From contig JAQGDQ010000108.1 of assembly GCA_030141605.1 (NCBI GenBank), positions 1 to 64,000 of the forward strand: a DNA stretch of 64,000 nucleotides. The letters are read 5' to 3'. This DNA is from Tubiluchus corallicola (taxonomy: Eukaryota; Priapulida; Priapulimorpha; Priapulimorphida; Tubiluchidae). Position numbers and translations under genes: made by a program. The notes beneath the pieces were generated by a model. It was not told the origin of the DNA. It saw nothing but the letters and a program-made list of their open reading frames with translations, and did no database searches. This document shows, piece after piece, positions 36,901 through 47,400 of this stretch. Each line of letters starts with the position of its first letter. Within the stretch, counting starts at the first letter, position 1.

Positions 36901-37685
36901 TATGCCTGGCACACACGTGTATCAACATAATAGTCAATCCCGGTCCCATATGAAGCCAGAACATGTATATTTACTCAGATGGGCTTCATCAACTGCAGCC
37001 GCCCCTTGACGCCTGGAATGTGAACTGTTTTGGCCTAATCTTACACCGTCTGATTAACTGACTGATCTGCATGCAATATTCTAGTTATACTTCAGACATT
37101 TTGTTAGTCATTCGTAATTGGCAAGTAAGTTGGCTGTTTTGTTTTACATGGTTGCGTGTAGGTTTGTCCAAATTATCCAAGAGATAGATGAAAAATAAGC
37201 AGAGCATTATTCTTGTCTTTCTGATTCAAAATACGTTAGAAATCGTGTTTATTAATGCTTTTTACAAAAATTACTTTTTGCTTTTTTAGGTCAAGTTCAA
37301 TTTTTTGGCCACAAGTAGTCCAGTGGCATGTTACAAAATTTTAATTTTGTGGTTTTTGCGTAAAAAATTTTGAAAATAGGGCAGCACTGGGTTCCTAAAA
37401 ATAATACAGGGTCAATTCTTATCTGTGTATCAGACTATTTTATGTATGTAGTAGTTGTTTAATAAATGATTATTAGTTCGTCCTTGCTCGAGTGGTCTTT
37501 AAAGGGAGTAGTTTATCTTTTTCAATACAGTTCGCCACTCCAGCATTCAGTGACGGGGCCTGCTTATCTTGGATGAGTTGTAGTGAGAATGGAATCTATT
37601 GCAATAGTACAAAAATAGCATCATTGTTCTGTTTTTGTCAGCTACTACTCTTACTAGTACTGAATCACACATTTCTGGTTTGCAG
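30982..37685 (+). other. large NAV intron with possible internal promoters
   Basis: A 6.7-kb intron between the second GYMS exon and the DDSSSISSG exon. Most is AT-rich without features. A CpG-richer block at 33380-33720 and an ATG-plus-donor unit at 36162-36184 are possible alternative starts. A CTCF-like core GCGCCACCT lies at 35762-35770. No repeats or nested genes were recognised. Confidence 0.75.
33395..33716 (+). promoter_or_regulatory. possible internal NAV promoter with short first exon
   Basis: This block stands out from the AT-rich intron by its CpG content. It contains an AP-1 consensus TGACTCA (33395-33401), a CRE-like ACGTCA (33605-33610) and a perfect palindrome GCGCATGCGC (33650-33659), the known NRF1 binding consensus. 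Forty bases on, ATG at 33700 opens MYADF and reaches CAG/GTGAAT at 33717 in phase 2, the phase of the DDSSSISSG exon at 37686. That combination suggests an internal promoter producing an isoform that starts just before the DDSSSISSG block. All of it is inference from motifs and phase. No in-frame stop lies close upstream, and a short out-of-frame ATG overlaps the palindrome. Confidence 0.25.
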
Positions 37686-37845
37686 TTTTGATGATAGCAG
37701 CAGCATCAGCAGCGGAATCTCAGATAACTTGGGCGAACTCAGCACCGATGACAATCTCATCTCGGAAACGCCTAGTGCCATCTCTGGTCAACTAGGAAAA
37801 ACGTACAAGATAGGCATGCAAACAGTTGGTTCTCGTAAAAACGCA
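37686..37845 (+). CDS. NAV: NAV exon with DDSSSISSG signature
   Basis: The acceptor TGGTTTGCAG and donor GTGAGT frame 160 bases, phase 2 in and phase 0 out. The peptide opens FDDSSSISSGISDNLGELST and then DDNLISETPSAISG, ending MQTVGSRKNA. This DDSSSISSG-SDNL-STDD block is the most recognisable sequence of the central region of all NAV proteins. An open frame extends upstream of the acceptor into the intron, so the true exon start is set by the AG and by phase with the previous exon. Confidence 0.97.
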
Positions 37846-38394
37846 GTGAGTGTTGAGCTAAGTTACTTCGAGCTGTAAAATTGAACTGAAATACTTTTTT
37901 AAATTTTGCAGAATTCTGAATTGTAATTGAGAATTCTGTACCGAAATTCCTTCATTTCTCAAACTAACTGTTATACAAATTCATCTCTGGTTATGTGAAT
38001 TGCTGCTGCTGTTTTTTTAGCTATAACTTTTGTCTCACTTGTTTTATTCTGTTGTTTTAAAATCTAGCCATAGCTCTAGTTCACGAAACTTCACTGTTGT
38101 GTATTAATACGCTATCTGCATTTAAATTTATCTGACTGGGTGAATAATCACTTGCAATTGGTGCAACTGCCCACACTTGCACTGGTCAACATTTTTATCT
38201 GATTCATTTATTGTTATAATTTCTGTGTAAGGTCTTGCCATCCGGAATCTTTATTTTATTATTTTCCACAGTAAAAAACAATCCCCAAGTTTATCCCTGA
38301 ATGTTTTTCTAATTAATATTTACTTGTCTAATAATATGAATAGTGTTTTTGCATTGAGATTTCCTACTCATGCTTGATTTTTGAACTTTGTTAG
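37846..38394 (+). other. NAV intron
   Basis: AT-rich intron. The upstream coding frame stops eleven codons past the donor. Nothing else recognised. Confidence 0.85.
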
Positions 38395-39530
38395 ACTGTG
38401 GATGGAAATGAAAAGTACAGGCAAACTTCAAACACAAAGCTTCACTCATCTGGTGATTCAGGAAGAATGACTGGACAGGGATCTATGCGAAAACCTGAGG
38501 AGCTTAAACAGCAGAATGCAAAGAGCAATAAAACTCAGCAGTCGCAGGCTGCTAAATCAGGAGATACGAAGCAAAAGAAGAAGCTGAATAAAGCAGACAC
38601 AACAAAGCTTAAGGGTTCAAAAGACAATCTAGATGATAAGATCCAAAGTAATACGAACAGTCCGAAGACCGGTTCAAAAAACACCTTAGAAAAGAAGTCT
38701 CCTCCTGGTAAAACTGAAAGTAATAAGTTCGGTTTTAACCGACCTACAAGTTCCATTAGTAATGCTTCAACTAGCAGCAACCGGAGTACTCTGTCTACTG
38801 GTAGCAACAGAAGCACTCCACCTTCCTGTAGGATTCCAGCAGTTGGCGTTCGTAGACCTAGTACGGAGCCGCCATTAAGCGGAGTAAAGACAGAGGATCC
38901 ACGCCGCTGTGCCACGAGCTCTCCGCGTGTTATTCCCACATTTGGTGGATATGGTGTACAAGGGCTTGACTCGTCTTCAAGCTTGGCTTCAAGTCAGTAT
39001 AGTTCAGGGTATGTAAGTGGATCGAGCACCTTAGACAGAAAACAGAGAAGAATTCCTTCCAATCTCCCATCTGGTGCTGATGGTAGAAGTACTAGTCCGG
39101 CACACAGTGACATAGAGTATGGTCGTGGATCTTTGGGACGTTCACGGCGTGCTGTCTCAACAAACACCTCACCAGGCATCACAAATCAAAAAACAACTCA
39201 CAACAGTAATATCATTGCTACAGATACAGTGATAATCACAAATCCACATGCGTCATATGGTAAAGACGCATCTCCGCGACGATCGCCTGCTGCTGCTGCC
39301 GGTTTAACAATGGGAACTTTCATACCAGGAAGTTCTGACCTGTCACGAGCAAGATCTCAGAGTCCAAATCGGTATGTGTATGCAAGGACAGAGGCATCTC
39401 CAAAGATCAGTGTGCCCTCGAGGAACTGCATGACTGAGGCTGAGTCCATGGAAAGTATTGCATCAGCTGCATCTAAGAGCATTCATGAGTCAATACAGCA
39501 TGCAAGAAGTAACAGCTTGACTAATGCAAG
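38395..39530 (+). CDS. NAV: NAV large exon, basic Ser-rich region and TEAESMESI block
   Basis: This is the largest NAV exon here at 1136 bases, phase 0 in (TTTGTTAG acceptor) and phase 2 out (GTATGA donor). It begins TVDGNEKYRQTSN, passes through a Lys-rich stretch (KQKKKLNKADTTKLKGSKD), then long Ser/Thr/Arg-rich sequence with many SP sites, and ends with MTEAESMESIASAASKSIHE and ARSNSLTNAR. The TEAESMESI and ARxNSL motifs match the NAV family. The composition indicates a disordered, positively charged region suited to binding microtubules. The exon is followed at once by a dispersed repeat inserted in the next intron. Confidence 0.95.
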
Positions 39531-39599
39531 GTATGATTTTTGTTGTTTATATATTTCATAGGAAAACGTGTTTCGATGTAATTGCATTAGCAAAATATA

Positions 39600-40238
39600 T
39601 TTAAAGCAAAACCGAACTCAATCTTAAACTGTAGGTAAAAACAATCTACTCTTTAAAATATTGAAAGGAAACATATTATTTTTTCAAAAATGACTTACGT
39701 TAAAGAATTATTACCACACAAACACAATTTCACATTTGTGCCAGTAGTTCTTCGCTGTTACATGCATTTCGCCATTCTCTAGTTAGACGGGCACTAGTGC
39801 CTGCATTTTGGAAATGCATTGTACAAACATCAGGTGCTGTACCTCTCAGTTCAGATGTGTTAGTTTGTGATGAACTACACATGTTTGACAGCTGATGCAT
39901 GAGCACAGCGGTAAATTTGAAATTTGAATTTTTGTCTTGAAACTTGCGTAGTTTTAGTTCAACACACTGAATATCTTACAGTAGCACTGTACTTCAATTT
40001 TCGCTTTTGCAAACACATGCAACACGCTCGTGGAATATTTTTGCTGTGGAAAATTATGTTAGTCTGTGATGTCATCAATAGTTAGGCTTGCTCGCCGTTA
40101 ATTAAGTTTTTAATATATTTTTAAATTATCAGAAATGCTTTTGCAACATTAATTGTGTTAAAATATATACTTTTATCAGACTTGAAAATGGGGTGGTATA
40201 TGAAAAATCATCCTGTCTTGAGTGTCATCCTTTAAATA
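39600..40238 (+). repeat. dispersed repeat family, copy 2 (in NAV intron)
   Basis: The second copy of the repeat found at 3381-3988, lying in the short intron between the large NAV exon and the exon at 40293. It carries a few insertions relative to copy 1, for example near 40050 (TTTTTGCTGTGGAAAATTA) and 40220 (GAGTGTCAT). The CpG positions of copy 1 are often TG or CA here, consistent with decay of methylated CpG. It ends about 50 bases before the acceptor. Confidence 0.85.
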
Positions 40239-40292
40239 GTAACTACTATAAGAGAATGTGTGTCATATATAACGATTTGCAATGCTTTACAG

Positions 40293-40482
40293 ATTGTTGC
40301 TGCATCAGAAGGAACAAGCAGGTCGAGGAAATAATGTCAACCGTTCAGAGAGCCTGAAAAGTTCTCGCAGTGAACGGTCATACCCTACGAACTTTTCCAC
40401 TGCTGAGAAGGATGATACAAAGAGTGAGAAGTGCTATCCCTCCATGTTGCAGCGCAACTCTGATTATGAGTGGCAGAGCCCA
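40293..40482 (+). CDS. NAV: NAV exon, LLLHQKE segment
   Basis: The acceptor ATGCTTTACAG and donor GTAAGT frame 190 bases. One base completes an Arg codon from the large exon, and it leaves in phase 0. The peptide reads LLLHQKEQAGRGNNVNRSES, continues through SSRSERSYPTNFS and ends SDYEWQSP. The first residues extend the helix-prone end of the previous exon (SIQHARSNSLTNAR/LLLHQKEQ). The acceptor lies only about 50 bases downstream of the inserted dispersed repeat in the intron, so the repeat has approached but not damaged the splice site. Confidence 0.9.
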
Positions 40483-41005
40483 GTAAGTTGACCTTCTAAG
40501 GCTAGCTAAGGCTAAGGAATTGATAACGTTTAGTTTTTTCTGAGTTCATCTGTATCAGGATTTCGTTGGGCTGTATAAACTTGACAAATTATGCAGAATA
40601 TACATGTGGACATTGTAAATCTACATGTATATTTTGTGTGGATATTGATTTTTTGCACTGTATGTACATTGCATGGATTGGTGCTTGGTGGATTTTGAAA
40701 GAATAGTCTAGAAAACTTTGCTACCCTAATCATTGTTAAGTTGTTAATAATTTGATTGATAATAATTTCTTAATCAGCTTTTTTCTCGTCCATTGAAATT
40801 GGAAAAATTGTGAGAATATTTCCAAAGTTTTATATGAAACTTATATATTAGATGTGGGTTTTCTTAATTGCGGACTTAAGCATTTTCATACAGCCCAGTA
40901 TTGTACTGATCAATGTGCTGATGAATTTAGTTTCACACATATATTTTTGCTTAAAATTTAATTTATGTGCTGGTTACAATGCGACATTTATGTCTCATTT
41001 TACAG
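40483..41005 (+). other. NAV intron
   Basis: AT-rich intron between a GTAAGT donor and a pyrimidine-rich acceptor. Nothing else recognised. Confidence 0.85.
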
Positions 41006-41264
41006 GTGTTTGTAAATACAAGTGCAGCTGGTTACTACAGTGCGCATGCATCTCCTGCCCCCAGTCCGGCCCATCACCACAATACCCGGTTTATTTACCC
41101 TCCGTCTCACTATGCTGGCAGTCAAATGAGCCACAGTTTTACTGGGACTGGAATTCCTGGCTCTGGCAGCAGTAACAATCTCAACAAGACTCCTAACAGC
41201 GGAGGGTATTCTCCTTACACCCCAGGATTACTCTCTAGGCTCTCTGGATCTCACGATGATGAAG
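41006..41264 (+). CDS. NAV: NAV exon, Ser/Gly/Tyr-rich segment
   Basis: The acceptor TCATTTTACAG and donor GTATGC frame 259 bases, phase 0 in and phase 1 out. The peptide starts VFVNTSAAGYYSAHASPAPS, has a His triplet, and ends PYTPGLLSRLSGSHDDEG with a split Gly or Ala codon depending on the next exon. It is rich in Ser, Gly, Tyr and Pro. No distinctive NAV block is present, and the assignment depends on phase and neighbours. The downstream splice can go either to 41706 or directly to 42367, since both accept phase 1. Confidence 0.88.
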
Positions 41265-41705
41265 GTATGCGATGCTGCCTCAGTTTTTTAAGACAGCCTA
41301 AACTTGCTAATATAGATGCTATAACTAACAGCTTCGCTTGCCTGGGAATTATAAACTTTCTCACAATTAAAATATATCTGTATTTGATTAAACAAGTTTA
41401 ATTCTATAATTTACATTTGCAATAAGTCATTTAGGTGGTACCATAAAAAAATAAGCTTTTCATATTGAGTCAACATATCTTTCTAGCTGTAGAATGCATG
41501 GCAGGCTTATTGCACTTTTATTCTACTAAGTAATTAATATTTTGTTTAAAAATAAGGTTTAGATTGTGAGTTTATGTCGCTTTATATGTTAATTTGCATA
41601 TGATTATTTTGTATACTTTTACGTATTTTTGTTAAATCCTTAGCTGTGTTGCTTATGTAGATGACACAATGATAAATTTTGTGTTGGGTTTTGGTTTTCT
41701 TTTAG
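41265..41705 (+). other. NAV intron upstream of cassette exon
   Basis: AT-rich intron between phase-1 borders, preceding the skippable 129-base exon. Nothing else recognised. Confidence 0.8.
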
Positions 41706-41834
41706 CCCACCAGGTTGCAGCACCGACCCGTAACAGTTATAGCTTTGAGTCGCCCAAATTCTCTGTACATCCGTGTGAGTTTGCTGACTTGCAAACGAAT
41801 GATCTTAATGCCCTAAGTGATCCTGCTGGCTTTG
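41706..41834 (+). CDS. NAV: NAV probable cassette exon (43 codons)
   Basis: A polypyrimidine tract ending TTTCTTTTAG and a weak donor, GTACTA, frame 129 bases, phase 1 in and phase 1 out. The peptide is AHQVAAPTRNSYSFESPKFS then VHPCEFADLQTNDLNALSD and PAGFG. The exon is a multiple of three with identical phases, so it can be skipped cleanly. It also begins with the same Ala-His pair as the following exon. Donor positions +4 to +6 are poor. I infer alternative splicing. It could also be a fortuitous frame, but stop-free phase agreement makes that less likely. Confidence 0.7.
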
Positions 41835-42366
41835 GTACTAAAAATTTACTTAATTTGATTCTCTCTCCTCTAATCTCTTGTAACATGAATTAACCTCTTC
41901 ATTTTTCCTTCTTGGCTTGTTCATATTTACCTTTTCTTCACTAGATGTGCAATTTATACTAATGAAATTGAACTTGAGATAAAGATAATCTTCTGTCTGT
42001 TAACTGATGGCGGTTCATCATTCTTTGCTTCAGTCAAATATTTAATTGTGGAATTGTAAACAATTGAATACATTGGGCTGCTAACTTGTATCACTGTTTT
42101 TGAAACATTTTCCCAAGTAGTCCTTTCTAGACTAGCATTTATTTTGAGCATGCATGGAAGAAGCTGCTAGCATTTCTGTATGCTTCAAATCTTTTCCTTT
42201 GACTTGGAACATGAATTTTTGTTGTTTCGTCTGCATGTACACTTAATGTTTTTAATTTAACTATAATTGTAGCAATATATAGCTTTCATAATTTTAATCT
42301 GTATATTGCTGGCCCAAAGCATATTGAATAAACTGCACAAATATATAAATTTATTTTGCATTTCAG
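41835..42366 (+). other. NAV intron downstream of cassette exon
   Basis: AT-rich intron starting with a poor donor (GTACTA). Nothing else recognised. Confidence 0.75.
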
Positions 42367-42419
42367 CTCATGGATCATCATTATCTTTGGGATCCACCTC
42401 ATCGTCACTGTATTCTACA
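42367..42419 (+). CDS. NAV: NAV short exon, AHGSSLSLGSTSS block
   Basis: A 53-base exon with a TTTGCATTTCAG acceptor and GTAAGT donor, phase 1 in and phase 0 out. It encodes AHGSSLSLGSTSSSLYST. The AHGSS-SL-S-SSLYST string occurs directly before the coiled coil in NAV proteins, so this tiny exon is secure despite its length. It is too short to be found as a stand-alone ORF. Confidence 0.93.
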
Positions 42420-42825
42420 GTAAGTTTATGTTAAAAACTGCTAATAATAACATCCAAATATTAACTAAAGCTACCTTTTATAATGAATAATAACATATAA
42501 ATGCTATCCCTACTCGCTGAGACAATTTATTCCATTTGAAGTTAGCTCTCAAGAGTTCAGCTGTCTTCTACCAAACAGTGATACTAAAACACCTATAATT
42601 TTTGCATATTTCTAATATCTTTCATTGCAGTTATTGTTTTTTTCATTGAAATTTTGAACTTTGAGCAAATATTTCAATTATTACAGTGTGCCAGAAGCTG
42701 CTGTGGGTATTTCTACTTTCAACCTTTAGTATTGTTTACATTTTCATATATATAATAGTAACACACGAGCCAGTAAAGCAAATGAATTGAAACTTGTAGC
42801 ACCTTTTAATTAAAAGAAAGTATTT

Positions 42826-43112
42826 ACCGATTTGGGATTTTCAAGCATTACTCCAATGTGTTGGAATAAACTAACAACTGAAACTAGAACTTGCACAAAT
42901 TTAAATTCTTTTAAAAGGAAACTAAAAACTCTTGTTTTTAAGCAGTATTTTAATGTATATGTGGTGTATGTTTTGCAGTTTATTTATGATTTATAGATAG
43001 GTCTATTTATCTTATAGTTTATTACAACCTTTACCTAAATATTTTTAATTATAAAGTGCCTTTGACAAAGTTTGTATTGAAAGAGTGCTTTATGAGTAAA
43101 TACAATATTATT
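42826..43112 (+). mobile_element. non-LTR retrotransposon (LINE) 3' end remnant
   Basis: In one frame, 42829-42975 reads GFSSITPMCWNKLTTETRTC followed by NLNSFKRKLKTLVFKQYF. The pattern S-x-x-P-x-x-WN-x-L, then FKR-x-LKT-x-F, is the usual carboxy-terminal end of LINE reverse-transcriptase ORFs. It is followed by an AT-rich tail with a degenerate AAAGTGCCTTTGA-AAAGAGTGCTTTATGAGTAAA motif resembling the 3' tail repeats of such elements. Only the extreme 3' end is present, as expected from 5' truncation at insertion. It ends about 80 bases before the NAV exon at 43194. The clade cannot be assigned. Confidence 0.6.
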
Positions 43113-43193
43113 TTTGTATCTTTTGTGACACACTTTCACCTTTAGCATAAGTGACATACGTTTCTAACGATATAACATTGTTTTTTCTGACAG

Positions 43194-43292
43194 CCAGAGG
43201 AAAAAGCAGCTGCAGAAATCAAAAAGTTGAAAGTGGAGTTGGAAAATGCACATGACAAGGTGTCAACTCTCAGCTGTCAGCTGAGTACTCAG
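43194..43292 (+). CDS. NAV: NAV exon, start of coiled coil
   Basis: The acceptor TTTTTCTGACAG and donor GTAAGT frame 99 bases, phase 0 to phase 0. The peptide is PEEKAAAEIKKLKVELENAH followed by DKVSTLSCQLSTQ. The heptad-like spacing of Ile, Leu, Val and Leu and the match to the family pattern (EEK-x-EIRKLRRELE-x-x-x-DKV-TL-x-x-QLS) mark the beginning of the NAV coiled coil. The exon is too short to stand out as an ORF. A 19.6-kb intron follows. Confidence 0.95.
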
Positions 43293-44379
43293 GTAAGTGG
43301 ATTGATAATTAACTTTTTTGTGCACAAAAGATGGCGCCAGCTGCCAGTTCTTTCAAGTAAAACACACGTATAGATTCCCTGATGATTTCATATGCACCGA
43401 CTTTATCAATCAGCTGCCCAGCCTAGGGAGGTGTAAATCTCCTGTCCAAACTAATTTGGTAGTTAAGTAAATAATTACTTCTGACAGTTACAAATTGCAG
43501 AAAGTGTTGTGTAAAGTGCATTAGATTCATAGATTGCTTGTATGCCACTGCCAGGATACATTCTTAGAATTTGTTTAGATAATAAAAAATCATTTCGTTG
43601 TTACGTCATCAGTTAAATGCCTCTACGTAACAATAGTGCCAATAATTCATCATTTCCAGACGAAGAATGAAACGTGTCGTGCTATAACAGTGGAGCAAGG
43701 ACGACACCCATTTTGTAGTCCCAATAAATAATAGTAACACACTAACTTCGAATGGCACCACAATAAATTTTCACTTACTGTATCTAAAGTACAGTATGTT
43801 ATTTAGTTTTCATTTGAGAATGGCAGTTTAATGAAAAATTGCCAGTTTTATGTGTTTAAATTGTACTGCCGCAACTGCTGCTTGTCACACACATAGAATT
43901 TAAACAATAAATAAGGGCTTGTTCATCAATAAATCGATAAATATTCTAGTTTTGTCTGTGAGGAAAAAGGAAACTACATGGAAGCTGTATCAGGTATAAA
44001 ATGTAATTAACTAACTCTCCTAACATACAAGAGTTTGATCATGGGGGGCGTAATTATTGCTGCGTCTGTTGAACTCTATGCTGGGAGCCTTAGCAGCCAC
44101 CCAAGTGCCTGAATTAACACCCTTGAAAACCCGTTGTTACTGTCTATACTACTATGTGACTTCACTTGAAGGGGGGGGGGATTCTATCTCGTTTGGTTCT
44201 TTTGCTACTGAGAGTTAATAAGAAGAATGTTAAGTTAATCAGAAGTCGATTTTTTGCATTTGTGTTAATTGGGCTTGTTGATTTATTCAACGTGGGAATT
44301 TTTAATACTTTGTTGAACCTGATTTGTTATATAAACGTAGAATTGTCCTATCTGCATAAATTGCATAGATTGGGTTTTG

Positions 44380-44462
44380 TTGGCACCTGCAGTCGAAATT
44401 AAGCAATGATGACCCAGTCAGTAAATGGATGGGTGACCACCTAGAAGATTGCTATGTTGGCC
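44380..44462 (+). pseudogene. 5S rRNA-derived fragment
   Basis: The stretch reads GAAATTAAGCAATGATGACC followed by CAGTCAGTAAATGGATGGGT, GACCACCT and later GCTATGTTGGC. This follows the 3' two thirds of eukaryotic 5S rRNA in order (GAAGTTAAGCAACGTCGGGCCC, then TTGGATGGGTGACCGCCTGG, then GTGCTGTTGGC) and retains the internal control boxes for RNA polymerase III. The 5' part of the gene is missing and several paired positions are changed, so it cannot be a working 5S gene. It is either a truncated pseudogene or the head of a 5S-derived SINE; the sequence after it shows no tail I can identify. Confidence 0.65.
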
Positions 44463-47400
44463 CTGGCTATTTACCTCAGTAAGGGAGAATGTACACATGT
44501 GGAAACATGGGCCTCATCTTAGAGAATTATACGTAATAATGGAAATAGGTTCAGATCTCTGTTAACTTTCTACATTAAGTAAGCTCTGTCACTGAGTGCT
44601 GTGTAAAACATACATAAGAATTGTGCATAACTGCTATCAAAATAGTTTTCTTTTTGTCAAGTTTATTGTCACTTCCTTGTTGCTACAAAAGCACAACTAA
44701 CACCAGAAAATTCCCGTTTTCTGCACTTCATAAATGATATTCTAGGCTTCTGTTTGGTAAACAAAAGACTCGTATTAGTGAAGTTGAGGTTTTTTGGAAT
44801 TTCTGCAACCTGATATTTAATGTCAGTGAACCACGTTGTTTTGGTAAAGAAAATGACCTATTAAGAAAACAGTCGATTATTTTTTGTTCACTCCTCCTAT
44901 TGCTAATCACGTCCAGATTTCCAGTTTGCCTCTGTTTTCGTTGAACCGTTTGGTGTTATCGTCAGCATCACACTGAATGCTTTAGAACCTTGACTAGGAA
45001 GACTTTATTGTGTTGCAGAAGTTTCTTTTTGTTGAACTGAGTCTGTTTATTATCCCATTATACAGCTTTACTGCGACGAGAGTTCTATGAGGCAAGTTAT
45101 TATTTGCTCTAAGCGTGTTGAAAGCATTTATTCTTTCATTAGACAGCGTGAGTTGCAAGTTGCTGTAGCTAGATACCCCCTGTAATTTGAAAATGAAGCT
45201 ACCCACGTAATTAGCAGTCGACCACTGTGCAGTAGGCCTGCCCCTAGCCAGCTACTGATTGGCAGCCGGTTCACGTGGTGGCAGCTACTCGCGCTGAGAT
45301 GCGTGAGATTTACTTCTCTATTTACAAGTGCTACGAGTGACCTCTACCTTTCATCCGTTTATGTGGATATTTGCCCAACTTTTAGTGTGTCGTGTAGTTG
45401 AACTTGCAGATAATTCTGCTAGTGCAGTGATTTTGAATTAACTCAAGAAACAGCATTATTTTTGTGATTTGCAGAATTTACAGTTTGTGCTATTGATGAT
45501 TTTTTTATTTTGTGTTTTATTGGTATCACCTAAGTAGGTAAGGATGCTGTGATGTGAGTGAGCCTAACTTTGTATATGTATCTGTAATGACAACAGTGAA
45601 GCTTATTTAGTACTAAGAATAAAGTTGTGGTTTTTTGTTTGGAAAGTTGCGAAATGTGTGGAATACTGTGTATCGCCGGGTAATGAATGCTAAAGCATGA
45701 GAGGGTAATGTTAAATTCTAACTGTGGCGATGCTAAAAGTGTGAACAGGTCTTCTTGAGGTCACGCGTGAGAGTTTTGCCCATTTAAGCAGTTTTGGAGT
45801 AGTAGATGAATATCGAAAAATTAAATTTTATTCATATTAATGGTCGGAATTGAATTAACGCATGAAAAGTATCTGCTAGGTGCTGGTTGTTGGATTCATC
45901 GTGGCTTCATGATTACATTGCTATTTTTAATTTTTGCTATTTAACTCGTTTTTCTTATTTACCGTGGTTTTGACAAAGCGTCCTTCAACCTTTTGTCGGG
46001 TTTCTTTACCGAGTATAAACGAAAATGTTTTTCACATGTTGTTGCCAAGGTGTATTTGGTGGTAATTTAATACTTTTAGTCTCAGTTTTCCGGTTTTTTG
46101 CCTATTTTAATGACTCTGGGCATCTCGAAACTCAGTAGTTTCACAAATAAAAAAAACATTTCACTGGGTTCTTTGATAATTGACGTGAATTAGGAATTCA
46201 TTATAAACAGGCTGAAAGGCATGCTTACAATTTTCACCTCTATTCTTGGGGAAACTATTGGAGACTGCATATCTCCTAGGCATCAAAACAATGGCTTGTA
46301 ACCACTGTGTCATTTTTATCATGGTTGTTACCTCAACAATTTCCTTTGCCTTAATCTGAACTCAGCTCATCTGCATACACAATGCATTCCATCCTGTTTC
46401 TCCCTTTTGTCTGTCTAGTCCGGCGAAACGGTCAGTTTGTCTGGTCAACCGCGAACCTCAAGCTTTGCTGTATAGTGTAAATTATGGACAGCTGGTCCCC
46501 TGGCCGGATTATGTCTGAAAAAAGATGGGCTCCTCTTTAGCACTTTGCATTGTCTGTCGCCTTTATCGTGTCATATTATAGAATAGCTCTTGCTTTTATT
46601 AGAGGGGCTTACTTCTAGCTGCAATGTTATGGCATTTGGAGGTTTAAGTCTGGTTTATAATTTTCGTTATATTTATTGAAAATGTTTATACTGAATTTTA
46701 ATCAGTATTTCAAACATATGTTTATTATTATTTCGTGTTAGAAATTTCTTGATATTTTAATCAAGTCCTCCCATGAATTTTCCGTAGCTCATCTAAGCTT
46801 TCTTGGTTTAAATTTTGGTATGGTTTGGTTTAAGCTTTGTCATTGAAACGAACAGTGCCTGTAGTACCCAATAGCCGCTGGTCAGCATTGACTGGTCATT
46901 TGCAAAACCAGTTAATTAGAGCTGTTGTATTTACCTGCTGAGTTGGGTACATAAATTACTTGTTAGTTCCAGACAACGACTTTAACTCTATCAGTAATGT
47001 GATTTCGAGTTCATTTTATTCGCTCCAAATTTTCTCTGCTCTACACTAATAAGGTCATTGGTCCATGGTGCCCACCCACCTGCTGGAAGACGCCCTGATT
47101 TGCTGATAATATGCTCTTTTTTATTATAATCTTCTAAACTGTGATGAACTCTAACAATCATACAATTTGCATGAAACATGATCCTTCGTAATTATGCAAG
47201 TAATATTTTCATGCTCTCTTTGGCATTTCTGTTTTTCCATGTTCACTCGCCCATTCTGTGACATACCTCTATGGTTAATTACATAGTCAACATTGCCTTT
47301 TCGAATAGGTATCGTTTTCACTTCTGGTTAGCCAAGTACCTCAGTCTGACAAAGGCCTGGAACCCTTTCATTTGTGTTGGAAAAGAACATACAACATTTG

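Noticed and set aside
45220-45543. GC-richer patch with donor-like TAG/GTAAGG, considered as another NAV first exon
   Set aside because: The frames from nearby ATGs stop before or at the donor. Only a non-coding exon would be possible, with no positive evidence.
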